Positions 18,486 to 29,281 of a DNA stretch of 64,000 nucleotides are shown in pieces. Origin of the DNA: Saccharomyces mikatae IFO 1815. Taxonomy: Eukaryota > Ascomycota > Saccharomycetes > Saccharomycetales > Saccharomycetaceae. The stretch covers positions 496,001-560,000 of the forward strand of contig NC_079261.1 of assembly GCF_947241705.1 (NCBI RefSeq), read 5' to 3'. Position numbers and translations under genes: made by a program. Each line of letters begins with the position of its first letter. The first letter of the stretch is position 1. Under the pieces are notes generated by a model. It worked only from the letters and a program-made list of their open reading frames with translations. It made no database searches and had not been told where the DNA came from.

Positions 18486-20690
18486 ATGTCTAGACGCAAT
18501 CCACCAGGTAGCAGAAATGGGGGAGGGCCGACTAACGCTTCTCCCTTTATTAAAAGAGACAGAATGAGAAGAAATTTTCTTAGGATGAGAATGGGTCAAA
18601 ACAGCAGCAACTCTAGTTCTTCAAGTGTATTGAATGAAAATGGTAGCAGAGGGTCTCTTGTGAAGAAGGATGATCCTGAGTATGCTGAGGAAAGGGAAAG
18701 AATGCTCCTACAAATTGGTGTCGAAGCTGATGCCGGTAGGAGCAATGTCAAAGTAAAAGACGAGGATCCTAATGAGTATAATGAGTTTCCCTTAAGAGCT
18801 ATTCCAAAAGAGGATTTAGAAAATATGAGAACACATCTTTTAAAGTTCCAAAGTAAGAAGAAGATAAATCCTGTGACAGATTTCCATCTGCCTGTCAGAT
18901 TGCATAGAAAGGATACAAGAAACTTACAATTTCAGCTGACAAGAGCAGAAATTGTTCAAAGACAAAGGGAAATTTCTGAATACAAAAAGAAAGCAGAACA
19001 AGAAAGAAGTACTCCGATCCCGGGCGGTATGAATAAACCAGGAACGGTGCCTCTCAATAATACTGCGAGAGATGGATCACAAACGCCGGTTATTGACTCT
19101 GCCATCAAAGACAATGCAACAAACGGTGTGAATTCTATGACTGCTACTGCAACCGGCTCTTCAGTTCCTCCTGCAAGTCCCAATCCTGCCTCAGCCGTTG
19201 AAAATAATGCAGTAGTGATTGGCTCAAGTGGTGTATCTGGTACGGTTGCCACCGATCCAGCTAACGGCAAACTTTTAGTGACAAAACTAGAAGATGCAGG
19301 TCCGGCTGAGGACCCAACTAAAGTAGGAATGGTTAAGTATGACGGGAAAGAAGTAGCTAATGAACCGGAATTCGAAGAAGGCACTATGGATCCATTAGCA
19401 GATGTGGCACCAGATGGAGGTGGTAGGGCTAAACGAGGAAATATGAGAAGAAAAACCCGTCAACTAAAAGTTCTTGATGAGAACGCTAAAAAGTTGAGAT
19501 TTGAAGAATTTTATCCATGGGTTATGGAAGATTTCGATGGGTACAACACATGGGTAGGTTCATATGAAGCTGGTAATTCTGATTCTTACGTCTTATTAAG
19601 TGTGGAGGATGATGGTAGTTTTACCATGATTCCTGCTGATAAGGTTTATAAGTTCACTGCAAGAAATAAATATGCTACCTTGACCATTGATGAAGCAGAA
19701 AAAAGAATGGATAAGAAAAGTGGTGAAGTGCCACGTTGGTTGATGAAGCATTTGGATAATATAGGTACAACTACAACTAGATATGACAGAACAAGAAGAA
19801 AACTTAAAGCAGTTGCAGATCAACAGGCTATGGACGAAGATGATCGCGACGATAATTCTGAAGTAGAGTTGGATTATGATGAAGAGTTCGCCGATGATGA
19901 AGAGGCGCCGATTATAGATGGTAATGAACAAGAAAATAAAGAGTCTGAACAGAGAATCAAGAAGGAAATGCTACAAGCCAATGCGATGGGACTTCGTGAT
20001 GAAGAGGCCCCCTCCGGAAATGAAGAAGATGAACTGTTTGGTGAAAAGAAGATTGATGAGGACGGTGAGAAAATAAAAAAAGCATTACAAAAGACGGAAC
20101 TAGCAGCGTTATACTCTTCCGATGAAGACGAGATTAATCCATACTTGTCCGAATCTGATATAGAAAACAAAGAAAATGAACCGTCAGTTAAAAAGGAAGA
20201 AGATATAGACAGTTTATCTAAATCTAAGAAGTCTTCCCCAAAGAAACAACAAAAGAAGACCGCCAACGCTCATGTACATAAGGAGCCAAATTTGAGAGTG
20301 AAGAGTATCAAGGATTGTGTCATTATTTTGAAGGGGGACAAGAAAGTACTGAAAAGCTTCCCAGAGGGGGAATGGAATCCACACGCTGCAAAGATCAAAG
20401 ATATTAGTGGAAACGAATCTAATGCTGTGTCTGCACCGATTAAAAAAGAGAAACCTCTTGAATCTATAGTGGTCCAAGAGAAAGAAACTCCGGCACCTCT
20501 CATAACAGAACAAGATATCATCGACGCTATTGGCGATGGCAAGGTAAATGTTAAGGAGTTCGGGAAGTCCATTAGGAGAAGGTACCCTGGCGCAGAGAAC
20601 AAGAAGTTAATGTTTGCCATAGTCAAAAAACTATGTAGAAAGGTGGACAACGAGCACATGGAATTAAAAAAAGAGCAGGTTAATCTATAA
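18486..20690 (+). CDS. TFG1: TFIIF largest subunit Tfg1
   Basis: The 734-residue protein matches S. cerevisiae Tfg1 (735). Tfg1 (RAP74-like) binds Tfg2 and RNA polymerase II, stabilises the pre-initiation complex and affects start-site choice. The dimerisation region is split by a variable Ser/Thr/Asn-rich insert at about residues 170-300, and its second half runs to about 420. A charged acidic/basic linker follows, then a C-terminal winged helix from about 660. The ATG at 18486 is used; the frame extends upstream only from a GTG. The protein ends four residues (QVNL) beyond the conserved MELKKE as I recall it from S. cerevisiae. Taf14, also encoded in this window, is a TFIIF partner. Confidence 0.96.
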   Translation: MSRRNPPGSRNGGGPTNASPFIKRDRMRRNFLRMRMGQNSSNSSSSSVLNENGSRGSLVKKDDPEYAEERERMLLQIGVEADAGRSNVKVKDEDPNEYNEFPLRAIPKEDLENMRTHLLKFQSKKKINPVTDFHLPVRLHRKDTRNLQFQLTRAEIVQRQREISEYKKKAEQERSTPIPGGMNKPGTVPLNNTARDGSQTPVIDSAIKDNATNGVNSMTATATGSSVPPASPNPASAVENNAVVIGSSGVSGTVATDPANGKLLVTKLEDAGPAEDPTKVGMVKYDGKEVANEPEFEEGTMDPLADVAPDGGGRAKRGNMRRKTRQLKVLDENAKKLRFEEFYPWVMEDFDGYNTWVGSYEAGNSDSYVLLSVEDDGSFTMIPADKVYKFTARNKYATLTIDEAEKRMDKKSGEVPRWLMKHLDNIGTTTTRYDRTRRKLKAVADQQAMDEDDRDDNSEVELDYDEEFADDEEAPIIDGNEQENKESEQRIKKEMLQANAMGLRDEEAPSGNEEDELFGEKKIDEDGEKIKKALQKTELAALYSSDEDEINPYLSESDIENKENEPSVKKEEDIDSLSKSKKSSPKKQQKKTANAHVHKEPNLRVKSIKDCVIILKGDKKVLKSFPEGEWNPHAAKIKDISGNESNAVSAPIKKEKPLESIVVQEKETPAPLITEQDIIDAIGDGKVNVKEFGKSIRRRYPGAENKKLMFAIVKKLCRKVDNEHMELKKEQVNL

Positions 20691-20916
20691 TGATATGTAT
20701 ATATTAAGTTATTAGTTTTCGTTTTTTCCCTCTTTCTTTTTCTTTTCATCATATCCTAAATGATTATATTATTCTGTTACTTTGGCTGCACTGACTACAC
20801 TTCGTTATGCCTTCATGCTTTTCGCAAATAAAAAACTGGGATTTTATTAAACCTTAGCCTAATATAGTTTTCTGTATTATACAATTATATGCAATGTGGA
20901 CTGTTCTTGATACAAC

Positions 20917-22670
<1,754 letters not shown>

Positions 22671-25600
22671 TTAGAACCCTTTTGAGGGCTTGCCCTTGTA
22701 TTGTAGATGTGATAGTTCTTTTTCGACGTCTAGGATAACGTTTCTTAAGTGGTTCTCTGCATGCATTTCCAGGTGACTTTCTATCAGGTTCCTTACTTCA
22801 ACGATTTTTTCTGTCATTGGCAGAGCTTGGTCGGAAACTTGACCACTGTTTAACAATAAATCGAAAATAACGCTCCATATTTCTCTCTTCCAATACCTTT
22901 TTAGTGGGTGCCTCAACCTACATCTTCCATCCTGAAGCTCTGTCGTTTCTATGAATTTTCCAAAAAGCATCGAATGTATGATACCAGCTAATCCGTAATA
23001 ATCAGCCTCATAACTCCATGGCTTACCTGCACGCATTTCCGAACAATCTTGCTGGTCAGCCTGCCAATTTGCTCTAAATTTCGTTCCAGGTGGTAATAGC
23101 GTCATATCAAATGATCTGCCAAAATCTATTAAATAAATTCCCTTATTCTCCCAGCCGTCCTTCCCATTGCGCATATAATGAGCACCTAGAGGTTCGCCTC
23201 GTTTCTCTAATCGAACCATACAATTATCTGGCTTTAGATCACCATGTATTATTCCCGCTTCATGTATCTTTTCAAGCACCTTCATTAGTTCAACAGTAAT
23301 AAACATACATAAGTACTCATCCATTATTCCATTACCATCAATTGCTTTTTCTCGTTGCAAGTTAATCAAATCCAAGACTGTACCTTGACTAGCGTAGTTC
23401 AAGACAAGATAGCTTTCATCGAGAAACAAATGCAAGGCACTAGCATTAATAATTGACTTTAAGATTGTACTATTCCTTAGCCTGAACTCAACTTGACTCA
23501 TTATGTAATATTCCCATACACTTGACGGTTTTTCTACTTTCAATGCTCGCAGTTTCCCCTGACTAGACTCCGCTAAATACACAGTGGCATACCCCCCTTC
23601 ACCCAATTCTCCACGTATGCAATATAGATCCCCTGTTTTTTTGAAATCAACGATTGGGTTCTTGTTCTCATTGCGAGATACTCTGTGAATTTTTTTCAAT
23701 AGAGAACTCATCTTCAATTCTTGATTATAGTTGTATAAGGTGTTGTATTCAGATAACGGAGGTGAAATTTTAGATAAAATTTGCGCCCTTAAAATATTGC
23801 TAAGTGGGTTTTCAATAATAAGCGGTGATTCGCCTTCTCTTTCGAGAGAAGAAGGTATGACGGTTGAGTAATACTCTTTAATATTTTCCAGATGTTTTTC
23901 AGTTGGTAAAAGCCTTTCCCCTTGTGGCTCAGGTTGTGTGAGAAATGGAGAACTTTGGACTGTCGTGCTTGTTAATTCGATTTGTGTCTCCGTATTATCT
24001 CTCAATTTTTTATCATTTGTCTTTTTCTGTTCGATAGGTGTCTTGATTATGGGCATCACGTTTGTTTCAGTAGTTTCCTTTATAGGCGTCATGTAATCCC
24101 CCCTTTCTGTTCGTGCAGTGCTAGTGGGAAATCTTTCGTAATTATCATTGGTTCCATCTGTTGAGTCAGCTTGCAGTGATGGCTTTTCTTTGGGACCCTT
24201 TACCTCGGTTAAATCTTCAATATTTTTTGCGGTAAATTCCTGTGTAAAGTTCTCAAATACGTTGAATCTACTTGTTGTAGTATCATCACCATCTAATAAC
24301 GCACCTGGGGTCGAATAATGTTGATTGAACATGGAAAATACCTCATCCATCGCATCTTTTGAAAAAGCTGTTACGGTTGGCGAATGTGAATTATGGGCTG
24401 CTAACGAAGTTTTAATTGGCGTCTCATGTGCAAGATTACCATCAACCACAGGTTTCAAAGGCAAAATGGATGTTGTAGTTTGAACTTGCACTTGAGTATT
24501 TTTTTGTTGCCTACTTTGGCTATCATCACTCTCGTCTTTAAATATCTCAATTCGCGTGGATTTGGGCACAATAGGCGACTGTGATGGAGGTAAGCGCTGC
24601 CCTTTTTCCACGAGTACATCAGTCTTTCGTTTCTTGCTATGTTTGTCACTGGAATAACTATAGGTACAATTTGTAGCATGCTTCTCACTTCTGGGTTCGG
24701 TTTTATAAAACCCTTTAGACATCGCCAATATTTCTTCCATGTTGAACTCTTCGTCTTTTTCTGGATACATAAGATCGAAGTTGAAAACTACTTTTTCAGG
24801 TTTCTTTCCAGGATTACTGATTAGTTTGTAGACTGGATCACTTGATTGCTTTTGATCCGCATATATAGGAGTTTTTGTATTTTCATTCTTCAAAAGCTGA
24901 CTAGCAAAGTAACGACCGCTAGCAATTTCATGGTAATTAGATTTCTCTGTCTCTTCTTTAAAATCAGCAACCAATATAGAATCTTGGTATACATTGGGAG
25001 CACATTTTTGGACTTCTATTTTAGAATTCAGTTGAAAATCAGCTCGATTTTCTTTGTCATCAGCTATCAACGACGAGGTTAAAAATCTACGAATGAAAAA
25101 GGGTACTTGTCCGCAGTTTATCCTTTCCTTTAACCTTTCTCTTGAATCAGACAAGTTTTCTTGGTTTTCTTTAATGTCCATTCCTCGGAGCCTTTCTTCG
25201 CAATTGTTTAATGATTTTAGTAATCTATTATAGGGCCTGCAATTGTTTTCAGCGCCTAACTCTAATAATATTTTTGCTTCTAGAAAATATTGCGCATTTT
25301 CCAATAACTTAGAGAACTCTTCATAAAACAACGAAAGCTTAATTCCGATTCCTTTTCTAAACATATACGTAAACGTATTGTCACACTCGTGTAAGTTGTT
25401 ACTGAGAAACAAATTGATATACCATATCCACACTTTCAAAAATCTGGGATCGTTCCTATAGGTTTCCAAATCTTGTATATAAACTAAACACCTCTCCATT
25501 GTACTTCGAAGAATTTCCTGGCCCGAAGTAGAATCCAAATCTATATAGTTTGTGCTGATCCATATCATATAATCCAAAAACAAATCCAAAGGATCGTCCA

Positions 25601-25760
25601 TATCTTCTAATTCATTTAGCAGTCGCTCTTCATAAGCTATTTTAGTTTGATTCAACTGATTATGCTTCTCTTTTTGAGATGAGGTAACGCTTTTTGATTG
25701 TAGAAATGTGTCTTTATCCGATTCATATCCTCGTACAGTTGAACCTAAATCTAAATCCAT
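22671..25760 (-). CDS. BUB1: Spindle-checkpoint kinase Bub1
   Basis: The 1029-residue protein matches S. cerevisiae Bub1 (1021). Bub1 binds phosphorylated Spc105 at kinetochores with Bub3, recruits Mad1 and phosphorylates histone H2A to place shugoshin. The N-terminal TPR-like domain covers about residues 30-200. The Bub3-binding (GLEBS) segment is near 320-355. A Ser/Thr-rich linker runs to about 700. The kinase domain has the glycine loop GEGGYATVY, the lysine in ALKVEKP, the catalytic loop HGDLKPDN and the DFG triad. It is the last gene of the chromosome VII block; its S. cerevisiae neighbour CRH1 does not follow. Confidence 0.96.
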   Translation of the reverse strand: MDLDLGSTVRGYESDKDTFLQSKSVTSSQKEKHNQLNQTKIAYEERLLNELEDMDDPLDLFLDYMIWISTNYIDLDSTSGQEILRSTMERCLVYIQDLETYRNDPRFLKVWIWYINLFLSNNLHECDNTFTYMFRKGIGIKLSLFYEEFSKLLENAQYFLEAKILLELGAENNCRPYNRLLKSLNNCEERLRGMDIKENQENLSDSRERLKERINCGQVPFFIRRFLTSSLIADDKENRADFQLNSKIEVQKCAPNVYQDSILVADFKEETEKSNYHEIASGRYFASQLLKNENTKTPIYADQKQSSDPVYKLISNPGKKPEKVVFNFDLMYPEKDEEFNMEEILAMSKGFYKTEPRSEKHATNCTYSYSSDKHSKKRKTDVLVEKGQRLPPSQSPIVPKSTRIEIFKDESDDSQSRQQKNTQVQVQTTTSILPLKPVVDGNLAHETPIKTSLAAHNSHSPTVTAFSKDAMDEVFSMFNQHYSTPGALLDGDDTTTSRFNVFENFTQEFTAKNIEDLTEVKGPKEKPSLQADSTDGTNDNYERFPTSTARTERGDYMTPIKETTETNVMPIIKTPIEQKKTNDKKLRDNTETQIELTSTTVQSSPFLTQPEPQGERLLPTEKHLENIKEYYSTVIPSSLEREGESPLIIENPLSNILRAQILSKISPPLSEYNTLYNYNQELKMSSLLKKIHRVSRNENKNPIVDFKKTGDLYCIRGELGEGGYATVYLAESSQGKLRALKVEKPSSVWEYYIMSQVEFRLRNSTILKSIINASALHLFLDESYLVLNYASQGTVLDLINLQREKAIDGNGIMDEYLCMFITVELMKVLEKIHEAGIIHGDLKPDNCMVRLEKRGEPLGAHYMRNGKDGWENKGIYLIDFGRSFDMTLLPPGTKFRANWQADQQDCSEMRAGKPWSYEADYYGLAGIIHSMLFGKFIETTELQDGRCRLRHPLKRYWKREIWSVIFDLLLNSGQVSDQALPMTEKIVEVRNLIESHLEMHAENHLRNVILDVEKELSHLQYKGKPSKGF

Positions 25761-26019
25761 TTCCTAGACTTATTGAGCACTCACATTCAAAGGTAATAGT
25801 TTTAAATAAACTTTTCATGGTAAAATGTTTATATTCTATATCAAAGTTGTATTACGTGTGTGGTTTTATGATGCTTTTTTCTCTTTATTTACTTCCTAGC
25901 GCGTAACGCATCGATAGCGAAACTATTGAGCAAAAAGAAAATCATATTCGTCTTAGCAGTGCGGTCGATGCAAACCAAGTAATTTGTTATATGGATCTGG
26001 AATATGTTGTGATAACACT
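25761..26019. other. BUB1 upstream flank before the LTR cluster
   Basis: About 260 bp of AT-rich DNA contains the BUB1 promoter. It is the last sequence I would assign to chromosome VII before retrotransposon debris starts. Confidence 0.5.
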
Positions 26020-26086
26020 GAAATCTTAGATCTCTAAGGAAATGCTCTAGTATATTCTGTATACTTAATATTATTCTCTCTATCAA
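26020..26086 (+). mobile_element. Fragment of an old delta LTR
   Basis: The sequence up to 26086 resembles the last third of a Ty2-like delta (the CTCTAGTATATTCTGTATAC stretch and the following AATATTAT region). It stops at TATCAA, exactly where the next delta begins. The rest of this older element is not found on the far side. The left boundary is approximate. Confidence 0.6.
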
Positions 26087-26418
26087 TGTTGGAATGAAAA
26101 TCAACTATCGTCTATCAACTAGTAGTCATACTACTAGTACATTATCATATACGGTGTTAGAAGATGACATAAGTTATGAGAAGCCGTCATCGAAATAAGT
26201 GGAAGCTGAAATGCAAGGATTGATAATGTAATAGGATAATGACTGACAAATATAAAATGACAATAAAAGCATATACAGAATTATGTAGAATCACGATTTC
26301 CAGTTATTGGATTCCTATATCCTCGAGGAGAACTTCTAGTATATTCTATATACCAAATAATATTGCCTTTATCAACAATGGAATCCCAACAATCATCTCA
26401 AAATTCACCCACTTCTCA
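26087..26418 (+). mobile_element. Delta LTR (Ty1/Ty2 family), complete ends
   Basis: A 332-bp element runs from TGTTGGAATG to ACTTCTCA, with a Ty2-like interior. The flanking pentamers (ATCAA before, AAACT after) differ, so no target-site duplication remains. That suggests its right flank was exchanged by recombination. Its last 149 bp form one arm of an inverted repeat with 26576-26724. Confidence 0.88.
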
Positions 26419-26531
26419 AAACTACCTCTCAAATGAACGTGGACACCCTACTCGAAATAGTAATAATAACCAACATATATAAAAATAGTTTTCTAGAAAA
26501 TTACAACACAGATGGAATACATAGAGTGAGA

Positions 26532-26575
26532 TGAGAGTGGATTTTGATATAATTGTTGGGATTCCATGTTTTGAT
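26532..26575 (-). mobile_element. Partial delta LTR, 3' terminal piece
   Basis: About 44 bp matches the 3' terminus of a delta in minus orientation (from TGAGAGTGG). It ends where the next partial delta begins, which indicates nesting. The rest of the element is not present downstream. Confidence 0.65.
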
Positions 26576-26722
26576 TGAGAGTTTGGGGAATTTTGAGATG
26601 ATTGTTGGGATTCCATTGTTGATAAAGGCAATAATATTTGGTATATAGAATATACTAGAAGTTCTCCTCGAGGATATAGGAATCCAATAACTGGAAATCG
26701 TGATTCTACATAATTCTGTATA
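26576..26722 (-). mobile_element. Partial delta LTR, about 147 bp
   Basis: This is the 3' part of a Ty2-like delta in minus orientation, starting at its terminal TGAGAG. It abuts the complete delta at 26723 and forms the second arm of the inverted repeat. It is truncated by the junction with that element. Confidence 0.8.
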
Positions 26723-27054
26723 TGAGATAATAGTGGAGTTTGATGTAATTGTTGGGATTCCATTTTTTATAAGGCAATAATATTAGGTATGTAGATATAC
26801 TAGAAGTTCTCCTCGGGGATTTAGAAATCCATAAAAGGGAATCTGCAATTCTACATAATTCTATAAACATTATTATCATCGTTCTATATGTTGTTATTCA
26901 TTTATCCTATTACATTATCAATCCTTGCGTTTCAGCTTCCACTTATTTCGATGACAGCTTCTCATAACTTATGTCATCTTCTAACACCGTTTATGATAAT
27001 ATACTTCTAGTATGACTACTAGTTAATAGATGGTAGTCAGTTCTTATTCCAACA
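26723..27054 (-). mobile_element. Delta LTR (Ty1 type), complete ends
   Basis: A 332-bp minus-strand delta runs from TGAGATAAT (26723) to TTATTCCAACA (27054). It is close to the delta at 7520. The flanking pentamers (GTATA and AGTTT) do not match, so no target-site duplication is seen. It is inserted at the edge of the partial delta before it. Confidence 0.88.
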
Positions 27055-27138
27055 AGTTTAGATAATTGCTAATGTTTTGTCTACAAAATAGTCGCCACTG
27101 ATAACTTGTTGTATACCGTTTCACTCATGAAGATTCTC
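27055..27138. other. Unassigned spacer between delta cluster and sigma LTR
   Basis: This 84-bp piece does not match delta or sigma by eye. It could be host DNA from either parental chromosome or old element debris. Confidence 0.4.
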
Positions 27139-27485
27139 TGTTGTATTACGGGCTCGAGTAATACCGGGATGTCTTGACAATCCTAATATACTATCTTAGG
27201 GAAGTAACTTATTGTCAAAACGACTTATCAACTTAATTCACGGGATGTTACTTATCCTATATATTATATAAGATATAGTTTATACTAAATAGTGGAAGCG
27301 CGGAATCTCGGATCTAACTAATTGTTCAGGTATTTATACATTTGATTAGTTCAGCTCGGAAAAGCAGAGTTTTACCTTATGTTGTTCAATCTGTTCGTTT
27401 CGTTATAAGATTGTTTCATATGTGTTTTATGAACGTTTAGAATGATGTATTGTCATACTGACGTATCTCATCTTAAGATACAACA
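27139..27485 (-). mobile_element. Solo sigma LTR (Ty3 family)
   Basis: The 347-bp element reads on the minus strand from TGTTGTATCTTAAGATGAG (27485 down) to CGAGCCCGTAATACAACA (27139), the known sigma termini. Its 5' end is 18 bp from the first base of the initiator tRNA-Met gene. Ty3 inserts within a few bases of RNA polymerase III start sites, so the position is diagnostic. The flanking pentamers TTCTC and TACAT do not match, so the target-site duplication is missing. Confidence 0.92.
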
Positions 27486-27503
27486 TACATTCCATGATTT
27501 TAC

Positions 27504-27575
27504 AGCGCCGTGGCGCAGTGGAAGCGCGCAGGGCTCATAACCCTGATGTCCTCGGATCGAAACCGAGCGGCGCTA
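27504..27575 (+). tRNA. IMT1: Initiator tRNA-Met(CAU)
   Basis: The 72-nt sequence starting AGCGCCGTGGCGCAGTGG and ending CGAGCGGCGCTA is the yeast initiator tRNA. It has anticodon CAU, the A1-U72 end pair and the GATCGAAAC T-arm in place of TTCG, which is specific to initiators. It has no intron. A T6 run at 27583-27588 is the terminator. In S. cerevisiae one initiator gene (IMT1, chromosome XVI) lies beside PEX25, so this is the first recognisable chromosome XVI feature. The symbol is given on synteny. Confidence 0.96.
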
Positions 27576-27781
27576 ATATTTATTTTTTCAACCCGGTGTT
27601 AGTACATGAAATTCCGGTGGGATTGGGCCTGCTTTTTCAACTTACCTAATTACTGGAATGATTCTTTTCTTCTCCCTTCTTTCGAGCGACGATGATATAT
27701 ATGTTAAAGAGAACAATAAAATAGACTTAACTTCTTTTGGTCCATTGAAAGTCTTCACTCAAAGAAACCGGTTGTAAAACA

Positions 27782-28963
27782 ATGAGTCAGTATAATACGG
27801 CAGATATTGTTTCCGGTTCAGAAACACCGCCTTATTCTGGAGCCAACTATCAAGATGCCCAGGATGACAATACACACACAAATTCTTCAGACATTGACGC
27901 AGAAAATTTCAGTGTAGGCGACGAAAGCAAGCCCAATATTAAATCCTCGAAGAGCAGTAGTAAGGAGTCTCAAGCTAAAGCAAAAATGGTGGATAATATT
28001 ACTATCTTAAAGTATTTACTGGATTCTTTGTCCGGTAGAGACAAATTCGCAAAAATCATCAAATATGCTCTCGATATATTGAAACTATTTATTGAAAAAT
28101 CTAGGAAAAATCTAACTGTTTTGAATCCTTCCGTTTTAACCAACTATACCAAGGTTTTGAAAAACTTGACTTTAAAAGTCGCACTAAGACATCCAGTCAC
28201 GGTGATCAAGGTTCTTCTCCTGTCTCTACTGAAAAATTTTGACAGGAAAATTGATTTCATCAGTCAGCAGTTAAGTACTTTCAGATACATTTTAAGATTT
28301 GGTGGCACACCCTTCAGAATGTTTAGTCTATTGGGAAAACTTAACAAAACTAGAAAATGCAACTTCCAAATTGATCAAATTAAGACCATATGGTTGAATG
28401 AAGCTTCACTAAGAGAATTTTTGGATTTATATTATGGTATCTTTGATGAATTAGATCTTCTATACAAACTGAAAATCTGGACAAACAAATCGTTCTACTC
28501 TTTTGTCAGTAGACAAGAGTCTCTTGCATGGCAATACGACATTCTTTTGAGTTTAAAGGACCAATGGCTCAATTTACAAAGCCTGCAAAGGAGACAACTA
28601 GAATTGGAGGTGCAACTAAAAGTCCAAAGTAACGCATTACAACTATCACCTATATTAATGCATCAGGCCCAAAACGATGTTTCGCAATCTCCGATTAGGA
28701 AACAATTGTTGAATGACCTAAACGTAAATAATAACTCAGAAGTACAAATACACAAACAACTAAAGGCTATTAAAGATGAAAAGACTCTTGTTTATTTAGA
28801 TATAACAAGATTATTGTTCGATTGCATGGCCAATACATCGGATATTCTAAATTTAAAGACTCCAAAGGGGACCTATGCTGTTTTATCTCTAGGATCCGGG
28901 TTAACTGGGCTGGTCAAACTTTGGATAACAGCAAAGAGGTCACTTTGCTCTTCAAAAGATTAG
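27782..28963 (+). CDS. PEX25: Peroxin Pex25
   Basis: The 393-residue protein matches S. cerevisiae Pex25 (394). Pex25 is a peripheral peroxisomal membrane protein related to Pex27 and Pex11. It recruits the GTPase Rho1, controls peroxisome size and number and supports re-formation of peroxisomes. The N-terminal 75 residues are polar and Ser-rich; the Pex11-like part runs from about residue 80 to the end, with amphipathic helices and a hydrophobic stretch near the C-terminus (about 365-385). An (AT)15 tract follows the stop codon. In S. cerevisiae its other neighbour is CAR1, which is absent here. Confidence 0.96.
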   Translation: MSQYNTADIVSGSETPPYSGANYQDAQDDNTHTNSSDIDAENFSVGDESKPNIKSSKSSSKESQAKAKMVDNITILKYLLDSLSGRDKFAKIIKYALDILKLFIEKSRKNLTVLNPSVLTNYTKVLKNLTLKVALRHPVTVIKVLLLSLLKNFDRKIDFISQQLSTFRYILRFGGTPFRMFSLLGKLNKTRKCNFQIDQIKTIWLNEASLREFLDLYYGIFDELDLLYKLKIWTNKSFYSFVSRQESLAWQYDILLSLKDQWLNLQSLQRRQLELEVQLKVQSNALQLSPILMHQAQNDVSQSPIRKQLLNDLNVNNNSEVQIHKQLKAIKDEKTLVYLDITRLLFDCMANTSDILNLKTPKGTYAVLSLGSGLTGLVKLWITAKRSLCSSKD

Positions 28964-29003
<40 letters not shown>

Positions 29004-29281
29004 AATGACTACTAATGACACATCTCTCTTTACTCCTGTACTGTAATCCAGTTTCTTCAAAAAGGATTTTTTGCATTCAATCTTTTTTTCTTTTCCTTAT
29101 CGTATCGTATCGTGGGAGTGAAGTGAGGTGGCGGTAGCCTTTTTTTGGGGTATTTTTGTTTTGACACTTTTGACGCAGATCTCAAAAAGGTGCAAGAGTC
29201 TGCAGTCTGGAGTACAAAGAATTCTTCCCACATATTCCAAGTATATACCTATACGTACCAAGCCAGTAGACCGTACAAATA
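28964..29281. other. PEX25 3' region and YPL113C upstream region
   Basis: A 318-bp stretch begins with an AT dinucleotide tract (28971-29000). A short direct repeat CGTATCGTATCGT lies at about 29101-29113. No gene is visible. Confidence 0.55.
28971..29000. repeat. (AT)15 microsatellite
   Basis: Fifteen uninterrupted AT units lie seven bases after the PEX25 stop codon. The tract probably lies in the 3' UTR and could act as an AU-rich polyadenylation efficiency element. Confidence 0.85.

Larger units (their letters stand above)
26270..26724. repeat. Near-perfect inverted repeat built from two delta LTR ends
   Basis: Bases 26270-26418 and 26576-26724 are reverse complements over about 149 bp. 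I find one substitution in the body and a small difference near the outer LTR terminus. The spacer is 157 bp. Both arms share variants not present in the other deltas of the window. Such long inverted repeats can form hairpins or cruciforms and are known to promote breaks and rearrangements. Confidence 0.85.

Noticed and set aside
26422-26763. A 113-codon minus-strand open frame in the LTR cluster
   Set aside because: It is made of delta LTR sequence, including the first codons of the TYA frame that normally lie inside the LTR. It is element debris and not a host gene.
27055-27138. A further LTR between delta and sigma
   Set aside because: A TTGTTGTATACC string near 27107 looks like an LTR start, but the following bases do not continue as delta or sigma.
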